From assembly GCF_031851795.1 (NCBI RefSeq), contig NZ_CP134696.1, forward strand, positions 3,616,501 through 3,680,500: a stretch of DNA of 64,000 nt. Direction: 5' to 3'. The stretch comes from Pontibacter sp. G13. GTDB lineage: Bacteria > Bacteroidota > Bacteroidia > J057. The notes under the pieces were generated by a model. That model ran no database searches, was not told where the DNA came from, and worked only from the letters and a program-made list of their open reading frames with translations. Positions 1 to 8,811 of this stretch are shown here, in pieces; the first letter of the stretch is position 1, and every line of letters starts with the position of its first letter. A program made the translations under genes and the position numbers.

Positions 1-397
1 GACAAGTGCTGCCATGGCCATGGAGGAGCTCGATTTGCTCGGCAAAATTCCCGTGATCGGCATCGCCAAACGATTGGAAGAGATCTATCGAGTGGGCGAT
101 CCCATCCCCCTTCACATTGATAAAAAGAATGCTGGCCTTCACCTAATCCAGCAAATTCGAAATGAGGCGCACCGGTTTGCGATTACATTTCATCGAAACA
201 AGCGCAGCAATGCCGCCAATCAACGTTCAAAGCTGACCTCAATCAAAGGAATTGGTGAAGCGGCAGAGCAGGACATTATTCGCAAATTCAAGTCAATCAA
301 AAAGCTCAAGGCAGCAAGTCACGAAGAACGAGTCGCCAAAATCGGCGCCCACAAAGCCAAAATTATTCAGGCAGCAATCGAGTCTGGAGAGCTATAA
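1..397 (+). CDS. uvrC: UvrABC system protein C, C-terminal part (5' end outside window)
   Basis: The frame is open to the left edge, so only about the last 130 residues are present. The fragment carries the end of the RNase H-like 5' endonuclease domain (motif IRNEAHRFAITFHR and KRS) followed by the tandem helix-hairpin-helix region (LTSIKGIGEAAEQDII ... IGAHKAKII). In nucleotide excision repair UvrC makes both incisions around a lesion presented by UvrA/UvrB; the C-terminal HhH pair binds the DNA. The methionines near the left edge are internal, not starts. The order of motifs and the typical end shortly after the second HhH indicate an intact 3' end. Confidence 0.92.
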   Translation, partial: TSAAMAMEELDLLGKIPVIGIAKRLEEIYRVGDPIPLHIDKKNAGLHLIQQIRNEAHRFAITFHRNKRSNAANQRSKLTSIKGIGEAAEQDIIRKFKSIKKLKAASHEERVAKIGAHKAKIIQAAIESGEL

Positions 398-450
398 TTT
401 CCTATATTTCGAATAACTCTTGACTTCGTTTTTATCCACTTTGACTCTGA

Positions 451-960
451 ATGGCCGTGCCTAGCAATTCCCTTTCTCATCCCGCTTTTGAGGCATTTTT
501 CGATGGTCTTTATGGCAAAAATGCCCATATCTCTCCGATGAACGCTTTGGATGGATTGACCACCGATACCGTTAGTTTTTCCGCTTCCAATGCTCCATAC
601 ACCATTTGGGAGATCATCGGACATATCATTTTTTGGCAGGATTGGTTTGAGCATCTGCTGAAAACTGGCGAAAGGAGACCAGTTCCACATGCTGAGGATG
701 GATGGCCTTATGAAGGTGGGCCCAAAACCCAAGAATCTCTCGAAGCGGCCTGCACCCGGCTCATCAAATATACCCAAGATATGGAGGTTCAGCTTTTGAG
801 TCCCGACATGGACCTGACTCAACCAAAGGGAGATTATGCCACAGGGTTCCATGTCGTTCAAGCCGCAGCCAATCACATGAGTTATCACCTAGGACAAATC
901 ATGCTTTTGAGAAGGATGGAAGGCAACTATCCACCGCCTTCAGGAGGAGAGACTTGGTAG
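451..960 (+). CDS. DinB-like four-helix-bundle protein
   Basis: A 169-residue soluble protein of the DinB/YfiT-like metalloprotein superfamily. Three spaced histidines are in the usual metal-binding places: H58 in the segment EIIGHIIFWQDW, and H142 and H146 in NHMSYHLGQ. Members of this fold include thiol-dependent transferases (bacillithiol, mycothiol) and many proteins of unknown activity, so substrate and reaction cannot be assigned. It lies 53 bp after uvrC on the same strand and could be co-transcribed; it converges with the MFS gene with a gap of only 16 bp. No signal peptide or membrane segment is seen. Confidence 0.8.
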   Translation: MAVPSNSLSHPAFEAFFDGLYGKNAHISPMNALDGLTTDTVSFSASNAPYTIWEIIGHIIFWQDWFEHLLKTGERRPVPHAEDGWPYEGGPKTQESLEAACTRLIKYTQDMEVQLLSPDMDLTQPKGDYATGFHVVQAAANHMSYHLGQIMLLRRMEGNYPPPSGGETW

Positions 961-976
961 GTTGGCGATAAAGTTT

Positions 977-2251
977 TTACGGACGAGACTGAGCAACCAC
1001 GGATTTTTGGTTGATTCGCAGCAGTGCTACCCATGCGATGACCATTACGCCTGCCAAGATTGCGAGTGCATAGGTGATATGATCGCCATTTCCATCATCC
1101 GCAAAAAATGGCAAGGCCATCAGGCTCAGGAAAGACACCCGCATGAGTACATTGACTACGGTGAAGAAAGAATTCACGCGACCGATGACTTCATTGGGCA
1201 CGACTTTAACCAAATAGGTAATCCGGAGAATTCGCGTACCGGCATTGGCAATTCCCAAAAGAATCGCTCCCCCGAGCATGACAGTCACACTTTTGGTCAG
1301 GGCATAGGTACTGTAGACCAATCCTGCCAAAATCACCAATCCCATAATCTGCCGAACGGTCCTATTTCCCCCGAAGAGACGGTACATTCCCATCAGTCCA
1401 GCAATAATAGCCCCAATCGCATAAAGGCCTTTGAAAGAGGAAAGCACCCACGCATCCGCATGGAGATAGTCATTGACATAGACAGGGCCAACCACCTGAA
1501 TGATCACCAACAAGGAAAAGAAGACCACATAAGAGGCAATCCCAAACGCCATCAATTCCTTTCGTTCCCAAAGATAGGAGAATCCATATTTGACTCGATT
1601 CCAAATGGGGCCAGCATCTACTGCTTTGCGCGAATCTCTTTGGTAGGGAATGGCGCTGATGAGGCAAAATCCCAATACGTATGTGCTCCCATCTAGCAGA
1701 AAAATCTCATCCAACCTCCAGGGATCAAAAGCCCATGCTTCAGGCCACCAGGCAATTCCCACTGAACCATCCAGTAGAATTCCTCCAATCATCATCCCAA
1801 CGAATGACGTGAATTGGCCTTGAATTTCGATTGCGCTATTCACCCGTCCGTACAGTGCCGGTTCGAAGAGTTCCTGAACAAATGCATATAAATTGGGATA
1901 ATGGACGTTGTAAGTAAATATCGTCGCACAGAACACCAAGGCTATCAGTGGAAATGGAACTTGCTGCCAAGTGTATCCCAGGTAGGCAGCACCCAACAGG
2001 ATCACCGCATCTGTCAGGGTCAAAGCTTGAAAGATTCGTTTACGGCTATAGCGATCCACCAATGTTCCTGCATAGATGCCCCAGAACAATGCTAAGAAGG
2101 TGACTGTTGCAACCATGGTGGCATTTAACGCCTTGCCTCCGGGTTGATTCACCAGATACCAAGGGATCGCCAGCATTGTAATTCCTTGGGCGAATCCCGA
2201 AATGGTGTTCGCGGCAAACAACAAAATCAGTGTCTTGGTGTGTTTCCCCAT
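977..2251 (-). CDS. MFS transporter (MFS_3-like, enterobactin exporter-like type)
   Basis: A 424-residue integral inner-membrane protein with about 12 hydrophobic segments. The classic MFS motif A between helices 2 and 3 is visible as GTLVDRYSRKRIF near residue 62. The long charged loop in the middle (about residues 195-220) separates the two six-helix halves. This subgroup is usually annotated as drug or siderophore exporter; the substrate cannot be read from sequence. The start is an ATG at 2251 followed directly by the first helix (LILLFAANTISGFAQ). It is monocistronic and is divergent from the DegQ-like gene. Confidence 0.85.
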   Translation of the reverse strand: MGKHTKTLILLFAANTISGFAQGITMLAIPWYLVNQPGGKALNATMVATVTFLALFWGIYAGTLVDRYSRKRIFQALTLTDAVILLGAAYLGYTWQQVPFPLIALVFCATIFTYNVHYPNLYAFVQELFEPALYGRVNSAIEIQGQFTSFVGMMIGGILLDGSVGIAWWPEAWAFDPWRLDEIFLLDGSTYVLGFCLISAIPYQRDSRKAVDAGPIWNRVKYGFSYLWERKELMAFGIASYVVFFSLLVIIQVVGPVYVNDYLHADAWVLSSFKGLYAIGAIIAGLMGMYRLFGGNRTVRQIMGLVILAGLVYSTYALTKSVTVMLGGAILLGIANAGTRILRITYLVKVVPNEVIGRVNSFFTVVNVLMRVSFLSLMALPFFADDGNGDHITYALAILAGVMVIAWVALLRINQKSVVAQSRP

Positions 2252-2436
2252 ACCGTCTTATCGTTCAGATTTCGAACCAATCTTGAAGGGCACCGATTTG
2301 CCAACAACCAATCGAACAGTATACGTTCCTCGAAAGTTAGTTTGCTGACTGTGATTATTCGACGGGCCCAAATGCTACCATTCACCGATTCCGCGAGCTA
2401 GAATAAGCTTCCAAATTAGGTAATCGGTGTTAAAGT

Positions 2437-2466
2437 TTTGTTATCGGGTTGGTCATATTTAACCCC
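2437..2466 (+). promoter_or_regulatory. Promoter-like element upstream of the DegQ-like gene
   Basis: TTTG at 2437-2440 is followed after 16 bases by ATTTAACCCC at 2457-2466. The same arrangement (TTTG-N16-ATTTAAACCC) is seen upstream of the superoxide dismutase gene at 40753-40782. TTG-N19-TA spacing fits the primary Bacteroidota sigma, but the usual TTTG end of the -7 box is replaced by CCC. This is a pattern observation, not a demonstrated promoter. Confidence 0.3.
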
Positions 2467-2520
2467 GTAATTGCGCCCCCGTAAATCCGAGGATCGGATC
2501 TTTCCATTCAAATATTTGAC

Positions 2521-4014
2521 ATGAAAAGCTTTTTGATTTCGGCTATAGTCTCCTCGCTTGTATGTGTCGGCATAATCGGTGCCTACCATACGTTGGTTTT
2601 GGTTCCGGCACAGTCAGAACCTTACGAGGAAACCATTTATGCCAATTCCGCCCCTCGGCTAGAAACCATGGAACAAGCGCCACCTGCTGATACTCGGGCA
2701 ACTCACAGGATGGCAAGCCAGGCCTCTGCTCCTGCCAATTTTCATCAAGCTGCGGAACTCGCCATGCCGGCGGTTGTACACATCACCTCCGTCAAAAACA
2801 TCTCTCAGCTTCAGGGCTCCTATTATGAACTTTTTGGGCTGAGACCTAAGCGCAAAAATGCGAGACAAGCTGTTTCGACAGGTTCAGGGGTCATCGTCTC
2901 AAGCGATGGATTTATCGTCACCAACAATCACGTCATCAAAGACGCTGACGAGTTGGAGGTAACCTTGAACGACAATCGAAAATTTCGCGCAACGGTCATT
3001 GGAACTGATCCTTCGACCGATTTAGGGGTAATCAGAATTGAAGGAGAAGACTTGCCTACCATTGCCATGGCGAACTCGGACGAAGTGCTGGTAGGAGATT
3101 GGGTGCTCGCGGTTGGGAATCCTTTTAACCTTTCCTCAACAGCGACTGCGGGGATAGTCAGTGCCATTGGCCGAGATCTCCACATCATCGAGGATCAACA
3201 ACCCATCGAATCCTTCATCCAGACCGATGCAGCAGTAAACCCAGGCAACTCTGGTGGTGCATTGGTCAATATCCAAGGAGAACTTATTGGCGTGAATACC
3301 GCTATCGCTTCGCCTACAGGCACATTTGCTGGTTACGCATTCGCAGTGCCCACCAATCTGGTGGCAAAGGTTATCCGAGATTTGAGAGAATTCGGAACGG
3401 TTCAACGAGGCTATATCGGTATTATCAAAGCGGTCAATCTCAATGGAGAGATCGCTCGTCAGAATCAATTGCCGATTACGGAGGGGGTACTCATTTCCGA
3501 TGTTGCTCCTGCAGGCGGAGCAGCCAAAGCAGGAATCAAACCGGGGGCTGTGATTACAGCCATTGAAGGAGTGCCGGTCAAGAACGATGCAAAATTGCTG
3601 GAGCTCGTATCCAGAAATCGTCCGGGAGATACGATAGATGTAGCTGTGTTTTTGGACGGTGGTTACAAAACCTTTCCGGTTCAACTCACGGATAGTAAGG
3701 GAAATACCCAATTGAATGCTTCTCCTAGAGATGAGCGCCTCAATAAACTGGGAGTTCAGTTCCTTCCGCTAAGCCAACGAGAACTCAGTAGGTGGGGAGT
3801 GGATAATGGCGTGAAGATAGCCAAACTCTATGCTGGAGTTTTGAGGTCTCAAACCAACATTCAGACTGGTTTTGTGATTCTGGAGGTAAATGGAAAACCT
3901 GTAGGAGATATTGAATCACTTACTCAGACCTTAAATAATCAAACAGGATCGGTAGAACTCACTGGCTTTTATCCAGGCTACCGGAGAATATATTCCTATC
4001 GCGTAAAGCTCTAG
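2521..4014 (+). CDS. degQ: Do-family serine endopeptidase (DegQ/HtrA-like) with two PDZ domains
   Basis: A 497-residue periplasmic protease and chaperone. An N-terminal membrane/signal segment (LISAIVSSLVCVGIIGAY) is followed by a trypsin-like domain with the full triad: H137 in TNNHVIKDADEL, D167 in DPSTDLGVI and S244 in NPGNSGGAL. PDZ1 spans roughly residues 300-385 and a more divergent PDZ2 roughly 395-495. HtrA proteases degrade misfolded envelope proteins and are commonly stress induced. The gene stands alone, is divergent from the MFS gene, and is followed by a terminator. Whether it is DegP, DegQ or DegS-like in function cannot be decided; two PDZ domains argue against DegS. Confidence 0.93.
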   Translation: MKSFLISAIVSSLVCVGIIGAYHTLVLVPAQSEPYEETIYANSAPRLETMEQAPPADTRATHRMASQASAPANFHQAAELAMPAVVHITSVKNISQLQGSYYELFGLRPKRKNARQAVSTGSGVIVSSDGFIVTNNHVIKDADELEVTLNDNRKFRATVIGTDPSTDLGVIRIEGEDLPTIAMANSDEVLVGDWVLAVGNPFNLSSTATAGIVSAIGRDLHIIEDQQPIESFIQTDAAVNPGNSGGALVNIQGELIGVNTAIASPTGTFAGYAFAVPTNLVAKVIRDLREFGTVQRGYIGIIKAVNLNGEIARQNQLPITEGVLISDVAPAGGAAKAGIKPGAVITAIEGVPVKNDAKLLELVSRNRPGDTIDVAVFLDGGYKTFPVQLTDSKGNTQLNASPRDERLNKLGVQFLPLSQRELSRWGVDNGVKIAKLYAGVLRSQTNIQTGFVILEVNGKPVGDIESLTQTLNNQTGSVELTGFYPGYRRIYSYRVKL

Positions 4015-4046
4015 GAAAAAGGCTCATTAGCTTTTAGTGTGTAAAG

Positions 4047-4078
4047 GATCCGCTTCTGAATGGGAGTGGATTTTTTTT
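4047..4078 (+). terminator. Rho-independent terminator after the DegQ-like gene
   Basis: ATCCGCTTC (4048-4056) pairs with GGAGTGGAT (4063-4071) with two G-U pairs, followed by a run of eight T. It lies 33 bp after the stop codon. Confidence 0.75.
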
Positions 4079-4191
4079 GTTGAATCCTCTGAGCTATCGA
4101 ACAGTTTGGCAAGGAATATTCAGGTAAAAGACGCAGGCCAAAGGTTGCCGTGAGCTTAAATTCTCTTCTAGGATCTTGGAATAAAAGATAA

Positions 4192-4221
4192 AGGGCTGCT
4201 CCAAATGAATGGAGCAGCCCT
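4192..4221 (-). terminator. Terminator of the T9SS cargo gene
   Basis: AGGGCTGCTCC (4192-4202) and GGAGCAGCCCT (4211-4221) form a perfect 11-bp stem with an 8-nt loop, 30 bp beyond the stop codon of the minus-strand gene. The T-rich tail is only moderate (TTATCTTTT on the minus strand). Confidence 0.7.
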
Positions 4222-4250
4222 ATTCGGAAGAATCAATTAGATCCTATTCC

Positions 4251-6953
4251 TTATTTGATGATCAATCGCTTGTGTCCAACTCCTTGAGAAGTGGAAACGC
4301 GCAAGGTGTAAACCCCAGCAGCAACATCACCCAATTCGATAGACTTGTTGAAAGACATTCCTGCACCCAAGCTAGCACGGTAAACAGTTTTCCCGTCCAA
4401 GCTCAAGACATCAACCATCACCTGCTCCATAGAAGCAGTGGTCAATTCCAACGCAAAGGTTCCGTTGGATGGGTTTGGAGCAATAGTCAATTCGTTGATT
4501 CCAGCAGAAGCCAAATCATCGATAGATACGTTGGAAAGAACCTCCGCTGTAGCGGTAGTGGAACATCCATTGTAGTCAGTGATGGTAACCTCGTAGACTC
4601 CGGCAGTCAGACCAGTAGCCATAGCTGTAGTTTGGACAGGGGTAGTGTTCCATTCGTAGGTAAATGGGTGTGTACCTCCGAATCCTTCAGCCATGATAGA
4701 ACCATTGGTTGTACCATTGTCGAACGTTACAACTGAAGCAGAACCAGTAACAGCAGCTGGGTTGTTTACAATCGCTACATCAGTAGCAGTACATCCGTTT
4801 GCGTCAGTTACGGTCACTTGATAAGATCCTGCTGCCAAATTGCTAAGGCTTTCCAAAGCGCCTCCTCCGGTCCAAGCATATGAATATGGTGCTTCTCCAC
4901 CACCAACGAATGCAGTTACTGCACCATCAGCCTGATCATTACAGGAAACATCCTGAGCGTCGACAAACAGATTTGGGCCCGCCTTGTCTTCAATTTCGAT
5001 AGGCATCTGGAAGGTACATCCGCTGTTGTCAGAAATGGTTACGGTGTAAACGCCCGCTGCCTTGTTGGACAAGTTAGCTTGGTTATCACCAGTGTTCCAT
5101 GCATAAGTGTAAGGAGCACTTCCACCATTCACATTCAAGGAAATAGAACCCGTTTGCTGACCACAAGAAGCTTCAGCAACGGTAACATCCCCTTTGATCA
5201 CGGTACCATTGTTACAGAAGTACATACCGTGGGACTTGGTGGCCATCAAGACATCTTGAGTGACATCGTCTTGGATGAATACGACAACACGCATGGTAGA
5301 ACCATTGAAGATCGCATCTACAGCACGGCTTCCGGAAACCGTAGTGGTAGTACCAGCAGTCATATTGAGGTTGGTACCTGCCGCATTTGGGATGGTGTAA
5401 CGCATGATGTCATAGAAATCTTTTTCACCATTTGTTCCCGTAGCAGAAGGGTAGTGCAACTCATCTTGAACAATCGCTACACGAACTTTCAACTGGTTGC
5501 CAGAGAAAGTCTGAAGTGGAGTAACATCTACAGAAACGTCGATGTTGCTTCCGTTCAAGTTTTCTGTGATATCAATATCGAAGAATCCAGGAATTGCATT
5601 CTCGTCGTTGATTCTCGCTTGAGTAACTACGCTAGGCGCTCCTTCGATGTCTCCACCCAAGAATGCAGTAGGAACACCGCTTACTCCATAGTAAGAACGG
5701 CGAGCAGTGTTGTCTGCAGAGTTGAACCAGTGGCGAGGGTCATCATTGGCTCCTGGCCATGTTACTACCCATTTGATACCGGCAGTATTGGTAGGATTCT
5801 GAGCTAGCAATGCTTTCAACGCTGGGTTTTGGGCGGCACAAGGTCCACAGTTATGCTGAGTAAATCCTTCAACGATGGCAAGGTTTTTATTGCTTTCGCC
5901 GATTACGTCGATGGAAGCAGTTACCATGTTGTTCAATGGAGTTGCATCAGAAACACCATTCGGATTTTCTACCCACAAAGCGATGGAATAAGTTCCTGGA
6001 GCAGAAGGGGTCCATGGAAGTTCATGGGCAAGTCCAGAAAGTGAACCGTTGTAGTAGCTAAAGTGGCTAGGTCCAACAGGCGCTCCTCCATTGATGGAGT
6101 AGTACAAGTCAAAAGACTTCAGCTCAGCGCCTACATTGATGAAGTTACCTTTGATCTGGAGAGGTGCTTGGCTCATTTCGATGCTTCCTGGAATATCCAA
6201 GCTAACTGCTTCCATGTCTCCAACAGGAGGTTCTCCTTGGGAGAATCGGTAGAATACGTTGTCTGCAGCAGTTGGGTCGTTTCCGGCCAAGTTGTTGAGG
6301 TTAGGAGACCCATCAACTTGGAGGGCGTTAGAACCGTCAATCTGTACCCCAAGGGTAAGACCTCCCACACAAGTGGAGATTACAGAGCCGCGCTGATCAA
6401 CCAAGTAGATGTTGTCGGTTCCTTCTTCCAAGACGATACTCCAGTAGAAGTTACAGAATCCCAAAGAGTTGCCTTCGGACTCGTACTGGTTGAAATGCAC
6501 CCACAACTGGCGGTTGGGAGCGGTACCGAACATCTTGGAATAGATCTTTTCGGATGTGCCCTTGGCAAACATACCCCATACCATGACAGACTTGTCAGGG
6601 ATGTGAGCGGAAGGCAGGGCTTCATTGGCGTAAACAGGTACTACTGGCGCACCGATGTCGAAGGTAAGCACTCCAGAAGTGGAGACTTTAAAAGCAAATT
6701 GTTGCTCACCATTAAACTCAAAATCGAATCCGGTTGGTAATACCTGAGTAGCGGACCATTCGGGGCTGAAGGGAGCGTTTCCTTCGTGGATTGCTGTCCA
6801 ACCCGTGGCAGGGCCAATGGTTACATCCTCCTTGTCGGTGTTGAGATCACCTGGGTTTTTCCCGTAGTTTTCGTAAGTGACATAATGGTACTGGCCCATT
6901 ACGTTCATCGACCATCCTAGCAGGACAGCCGCACAGAGGAGAAAATGCTTCAT
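4251..6953 (-). CDS. Secreted T9SS cargo: Omp28/thioredoxin-like segment, SprB repeats, type A sorting domain
   Basis: A 900-residue exported protein. It begins with a signal peptide (MKHFLLCAAVLLGWSMNVMGQ). The N-terminal third has no motif I recognise with confidence. Around residues 355-560 is an Omp28-like region with a CGPC motif near residue 368, where thioredoxin-fold proteins have their redox-active pair. Three SprB-type repeats follow (about 580-810), each with the pattern YxYxW ... LxxGxYxVTxxDxxGC. The last 80 residues are a Por secretion-tail domain (IAPNPSNGTF ... GVYTLRVST ... KRLIIK), the signal for secretion by the type IX system and attachment to the surface. The natural partners in this window are SprA and PorZ. 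A role in adhesion or thiol chemistry at the surface is inference. Confidence 0.88.
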   Translation of the reverse strand: MKHFLLCAAVLLGWSMNVMGQYHYVTYENYGKNPGDLNTDKEDVTIGPATGWTAIHEGNAPFSPEWSATQVLPTGFDFEFNGEQQFAFKVSTSGVLTFDIGAPVVPVYANEALPSAHIPDKSVMVWGMFAKGTSEKIYSKMFGTAPNRQLWVHFNQYESEGNSLGFCNFYWSIVLEEGTDNIYLVDQRGSVISTCVGGLTLGVQIDGSNALQVDGSPNLNNLAGNDPTAADNVFYRFSQGEPPVGDMEAVSLDIPGSIEMSQAPLQIKGNFINVGAELKSFDLYYSINGGAPVGPSHFSYYNGSLSGLAHELPWTPSAPGTYSIALWVENPNGVSDATPLNNMVTASIDVIGESNKNLAIVEGFTQHNCGPCAAQNPALKALLAQNPTNTAGIKWVVTWPGANDDPRHWFNSADNTARRSYYGVSGVPTAFLGGDIEGAPSVVTQARINDENAIPGFFDIDITENLNGSNIDVSVDVTPLQTFSGNQLKVRVAIVQDELHYPSATGTNGEKDFYDIMRYTIPNAAGTNLNMTAGTTTTVSGSRAVDAIFNGSTMRVVVFIQDDVTQDVLMATKSHGMYFCNNGTVIKGDVTVAEASCGQQTGSISLNVNGGSAPYTYAWNTGDNQANLSNKAAGVYTVTISDNSGCTFQMPIEIEDKAGPNLFVDAQDVSCNDQADGAVTAFVGGGEAPYSYAWTGGGALESLSNLAAGSYQVTVTDANGCTATDVAIVNNPAAVTGSASVVTFDNGTTNGSIMAEGFGGTHPFTYEWNTTPVQTTAMATGLTAGVYEVTITDYNGCSTTATAEVLSNVSIDDLASAGINELTIAPNPSNGTFALELTTASMEQVMVDVLSLDGKTVYRASLGAGMSFNKSIELGDVAAGVYTLRVSTSQGVGHKRLIIK

Positions 6954-7164
6954 ATATACGTCAGGTTATAGGTATGGATAAACGCAGTTAAGATTCCATT
7001 CCTTCGTATATAGCCAAGGCCACATCGGAAAGGATTTTCCCAATTTAAGGAATGAATGGGAATTCTCCTTTTCCCAATGCTACAAATATGGCATCATCTA
7101 ACCTTCCGTATCGCCGAACAGAAGCCTATTCACCCTCAGGTGCAATTTCCACAAGGAAAAATAT

Positions 7165-8271
7165 CTAGATTTGACGGAGCCAATTGCCTAATCTCTGGGA
7201 GAGATCTAGCTTTTCATCAATGGCGCTCATCCCAGCAAATTCTTCCACTTCTTCCAGAGCTTCTGTAAGCTCGAAGTTCTTCTGCAGGATATTCAGGGCA
7301 ATTTTACGTTCATGAAGGCGCTCAGCAAGAAACTCTTGCTCGGTTTGCCCAGGGGTAGCTACCAAAATATTCTTCTTGGTGCCTATCGCGAGATAATCCA
7401 TCAAAGACGTATATCCGGATCGAGAAATAACGATCTCAGCTGTACCAAGCAGGCGGTGCATGTCAGGGGTCTTCAGGTGTGGAATGAGCAATACTCCCCC
7501 TTCTTGCTTGACATGCTTGAGCTTAGGCTGCCCCAAAACCATCCAAATATCAACACCCGCAGAGAGCGCTTGTTGCTTGATCTTCTCAACCAATTGACTC
7601 CTTTGAGGCTCAGGACCTGAGATCACCGCAACGATGTTGGGTGTTTTTCCTTTCAACTCAGGAGTCTCAAAGTCAGCAGGCATTTCTTTACCGAAGAATC
7701 GAGAAAGAAGGCCAAGGTAGGATACTTTTGAAGGCACCCAGTTGCCGTGGGCCATACTTTCGGACAAAGCGACCTTCTGCGAATCGGGAACCCATACTTC
7801 ATCGAAATGGCGCAGTGTGTACATGTGCGCTCTTCGAACGATCGGATCACCCCATGCAAGACGTTTTGGAGCCTTGGCGGCTAGCTGATGGCAAATGACC
7901 ACTGAAGGTACACGGGTGGACCGAACACCATATCGATTATCTGAAATGATTCCAGTGATATTGTATTTGGTGATCCACTCATCCACCAATGCCTTTTCCT
8001 CCTTGATCGTGCGAAGGATGGATGGTACTTGCTTCATCAAAGCGGGAACCAAATGCCGGCCTTTGGCATATCGAATTTGGTAGGAGGGGAGTTCTAATGT
8101 CGGGATGTCGGGAAATTGCCCCTGAAGAATTTTCAAGCCATTTCCAGCCCCTGCGATTAGGGGTTCAGCTCCATTTTCCTGAAGCGCCTCAATAATCGGA
8201 ATGCATCTCGTTGCATGTCCCAAGCCCCAATCTAGAGGAGCTACCAGAATTCTTTGAGATCCCTTTGCCAT
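7165..8271 (-). CDS. MurG-like glycosyltransferase family protein
   Basis: A protein of 368 residues in the GT-B fold. The N-terminal segment RILVAPLDWGLGHATRCIPI has the Gly/His pattern of acceptor-binding domains, and the C-terminal half (EIVISRSGYTSLMDYLAIG ... VATPGQTEQEFLA) matches the nucleotide-sugar binding region of glycosyltransferase family 28. I place the start at the ATG at 8271; the frame extends 29 codons upstream to 8358, but that stretch reads as a poor hydrophobic extension and the conserved fold begins just after MAKGSQ. Donor and acceptor are unknown; it is likely cytoplasmic or peripheral. It is followed on the same strand by the T9SS cargo gene after 211 bp with no clear terminator. 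Confidence 0.82.
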   Translation of the reverse strand: MAKGSQRILVAPLDWGLGHATRCIPIIEALQENGAEPLIAGAGNGLKILQGQFPDIPTLELPSYQIRYAKGRHLVPALMKQVPSILRTIKEEKALVDEWITKYNITGIISDNRYGVRSTRVPSVVICHQLAAKAPKRLAWGDPIVRRAHMYTLRHFDEVWVPDSQKVALSESMAHGNWVPSKVSYLGLLSRFFGKEMPADFETPELKGKTPNIVAVISGPEPQRSQLVEKIKQQALSAGVDIWMVLGQPKLKHVKQEGGVLLIPHLKTPDMHRLLGTAEIVISRSGYTSLMDYLAIGTKKNILVATPGQTEQEFLAERLHERKIALNILQKNFELTEALEEVEEFAGMSAIDEKLDLSQRLGNWLRQI

Positions 8272-8435
8272 AAGTGCTGAGATTAAACCGAGGCAAAAAA
8301 CAAAACCCGAGATAAGCTTTATCCTAACGCTAGATAAAGAAATGATTAAGGAATCCATGAAAGCTAATCACTTGTCACAGATTCCTTTTCATCATCAAGA
8401 TACAAAAAATTGCACTTTCCTTAAAATAACATTAT

Positions 8436-8702
8436 TCAATCCTCCGCATCATACTGAATACGGTATCGAGCTATTGAATGTGCTTTATTGATCATCTGAT
8501 ACTTAGAAGGAGCTGATCCAATGGGAACTGTCTCATGAAGGTCAGCACCGTATCCAGGCTGGAGGACGACTTGCTGGGTAGAAGGGTTCCAATAGGCTCT
8601 GAATTTCTGAGATCCAGTACCTCTGATAACTGCAGTCGGTCGAATCATATCGTTTGGGGTTAAAGGGTTATGAATGAATTCGATTCCTGCCAATTGATCC
8701 AA
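8436..8702 (-). CDS. Small hypothetical protein
   Basis: An unrecognised open frame of up to 88 residues. The longest version begins with TTG at 8702; an ATG at 8648 gives 71 residues beginning MIRPTAVIRGTG. The product is rich in polar and aromatic residues, has no signal peptide or membrane segment, and reads like folded protein rather than a random frame. It is on the same strand as, and 164 bp upstream of, the glycosyltransferase, and is bounded upstream by a strong terminator at 8764-8794. Coding status is uncertain. Confidence 0.45.
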   Translation of the reverse strand: MDQLAGIEFIHNPLTPNDMIRPTAVIRGTGSQKFRAYWNPSTQQVVLQPGYGADLHETVPIGSAPSKYQMINKAHSIARYRIQYDAED

Positions 8703-8763
8703 AATTGGATTTCGCGAGTAATAGCAGGATTAACAACTTATGGAAATCCGGCAAAAAGTGCAT

Positions 8764-8794
8764 AAAAAAAGCCGCCAAATAGGCGGCTTTTTAT
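8764..8794 (-). terminator. Rho-independent terminator (bidirectional) after the SPFH gene
   Basis: AAAAAAAGCCGCC and GGCGGCTTTTT form a GC-rich stem around the loop AAATA. It has T-runs in both directions and lies 18 bp beyond the stop of the SPFH gene. Confidence 0.85.
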
Positions 8795-8811
8795 TCTAAA
8801 AATTCAGCTAA

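Noticed and set aside
962-1696. Open frame of 244 codons on the plus strand opposite the MFS gene
   Set aside because: Antisense shadow; composition is His/Asn/Gln-rich with no hydrophobic core, while the minus strand encodes a clear MFS protein.
3136-3711. Minus-strand frame of 191 codons opposite the DegQ-like gene
   Set aside because: Lies wholly within a protease gene with intact catalytic triad; no family resemblance.
5079-5807. Plus-strand frames of up to 242 codons opposite the T9SS cargo
   Set aside because: Ser/Thr/Val-rich reverse reading of repeat-coding DNA; the minus-strand gene is continuous from signal peptide to sorting domain.
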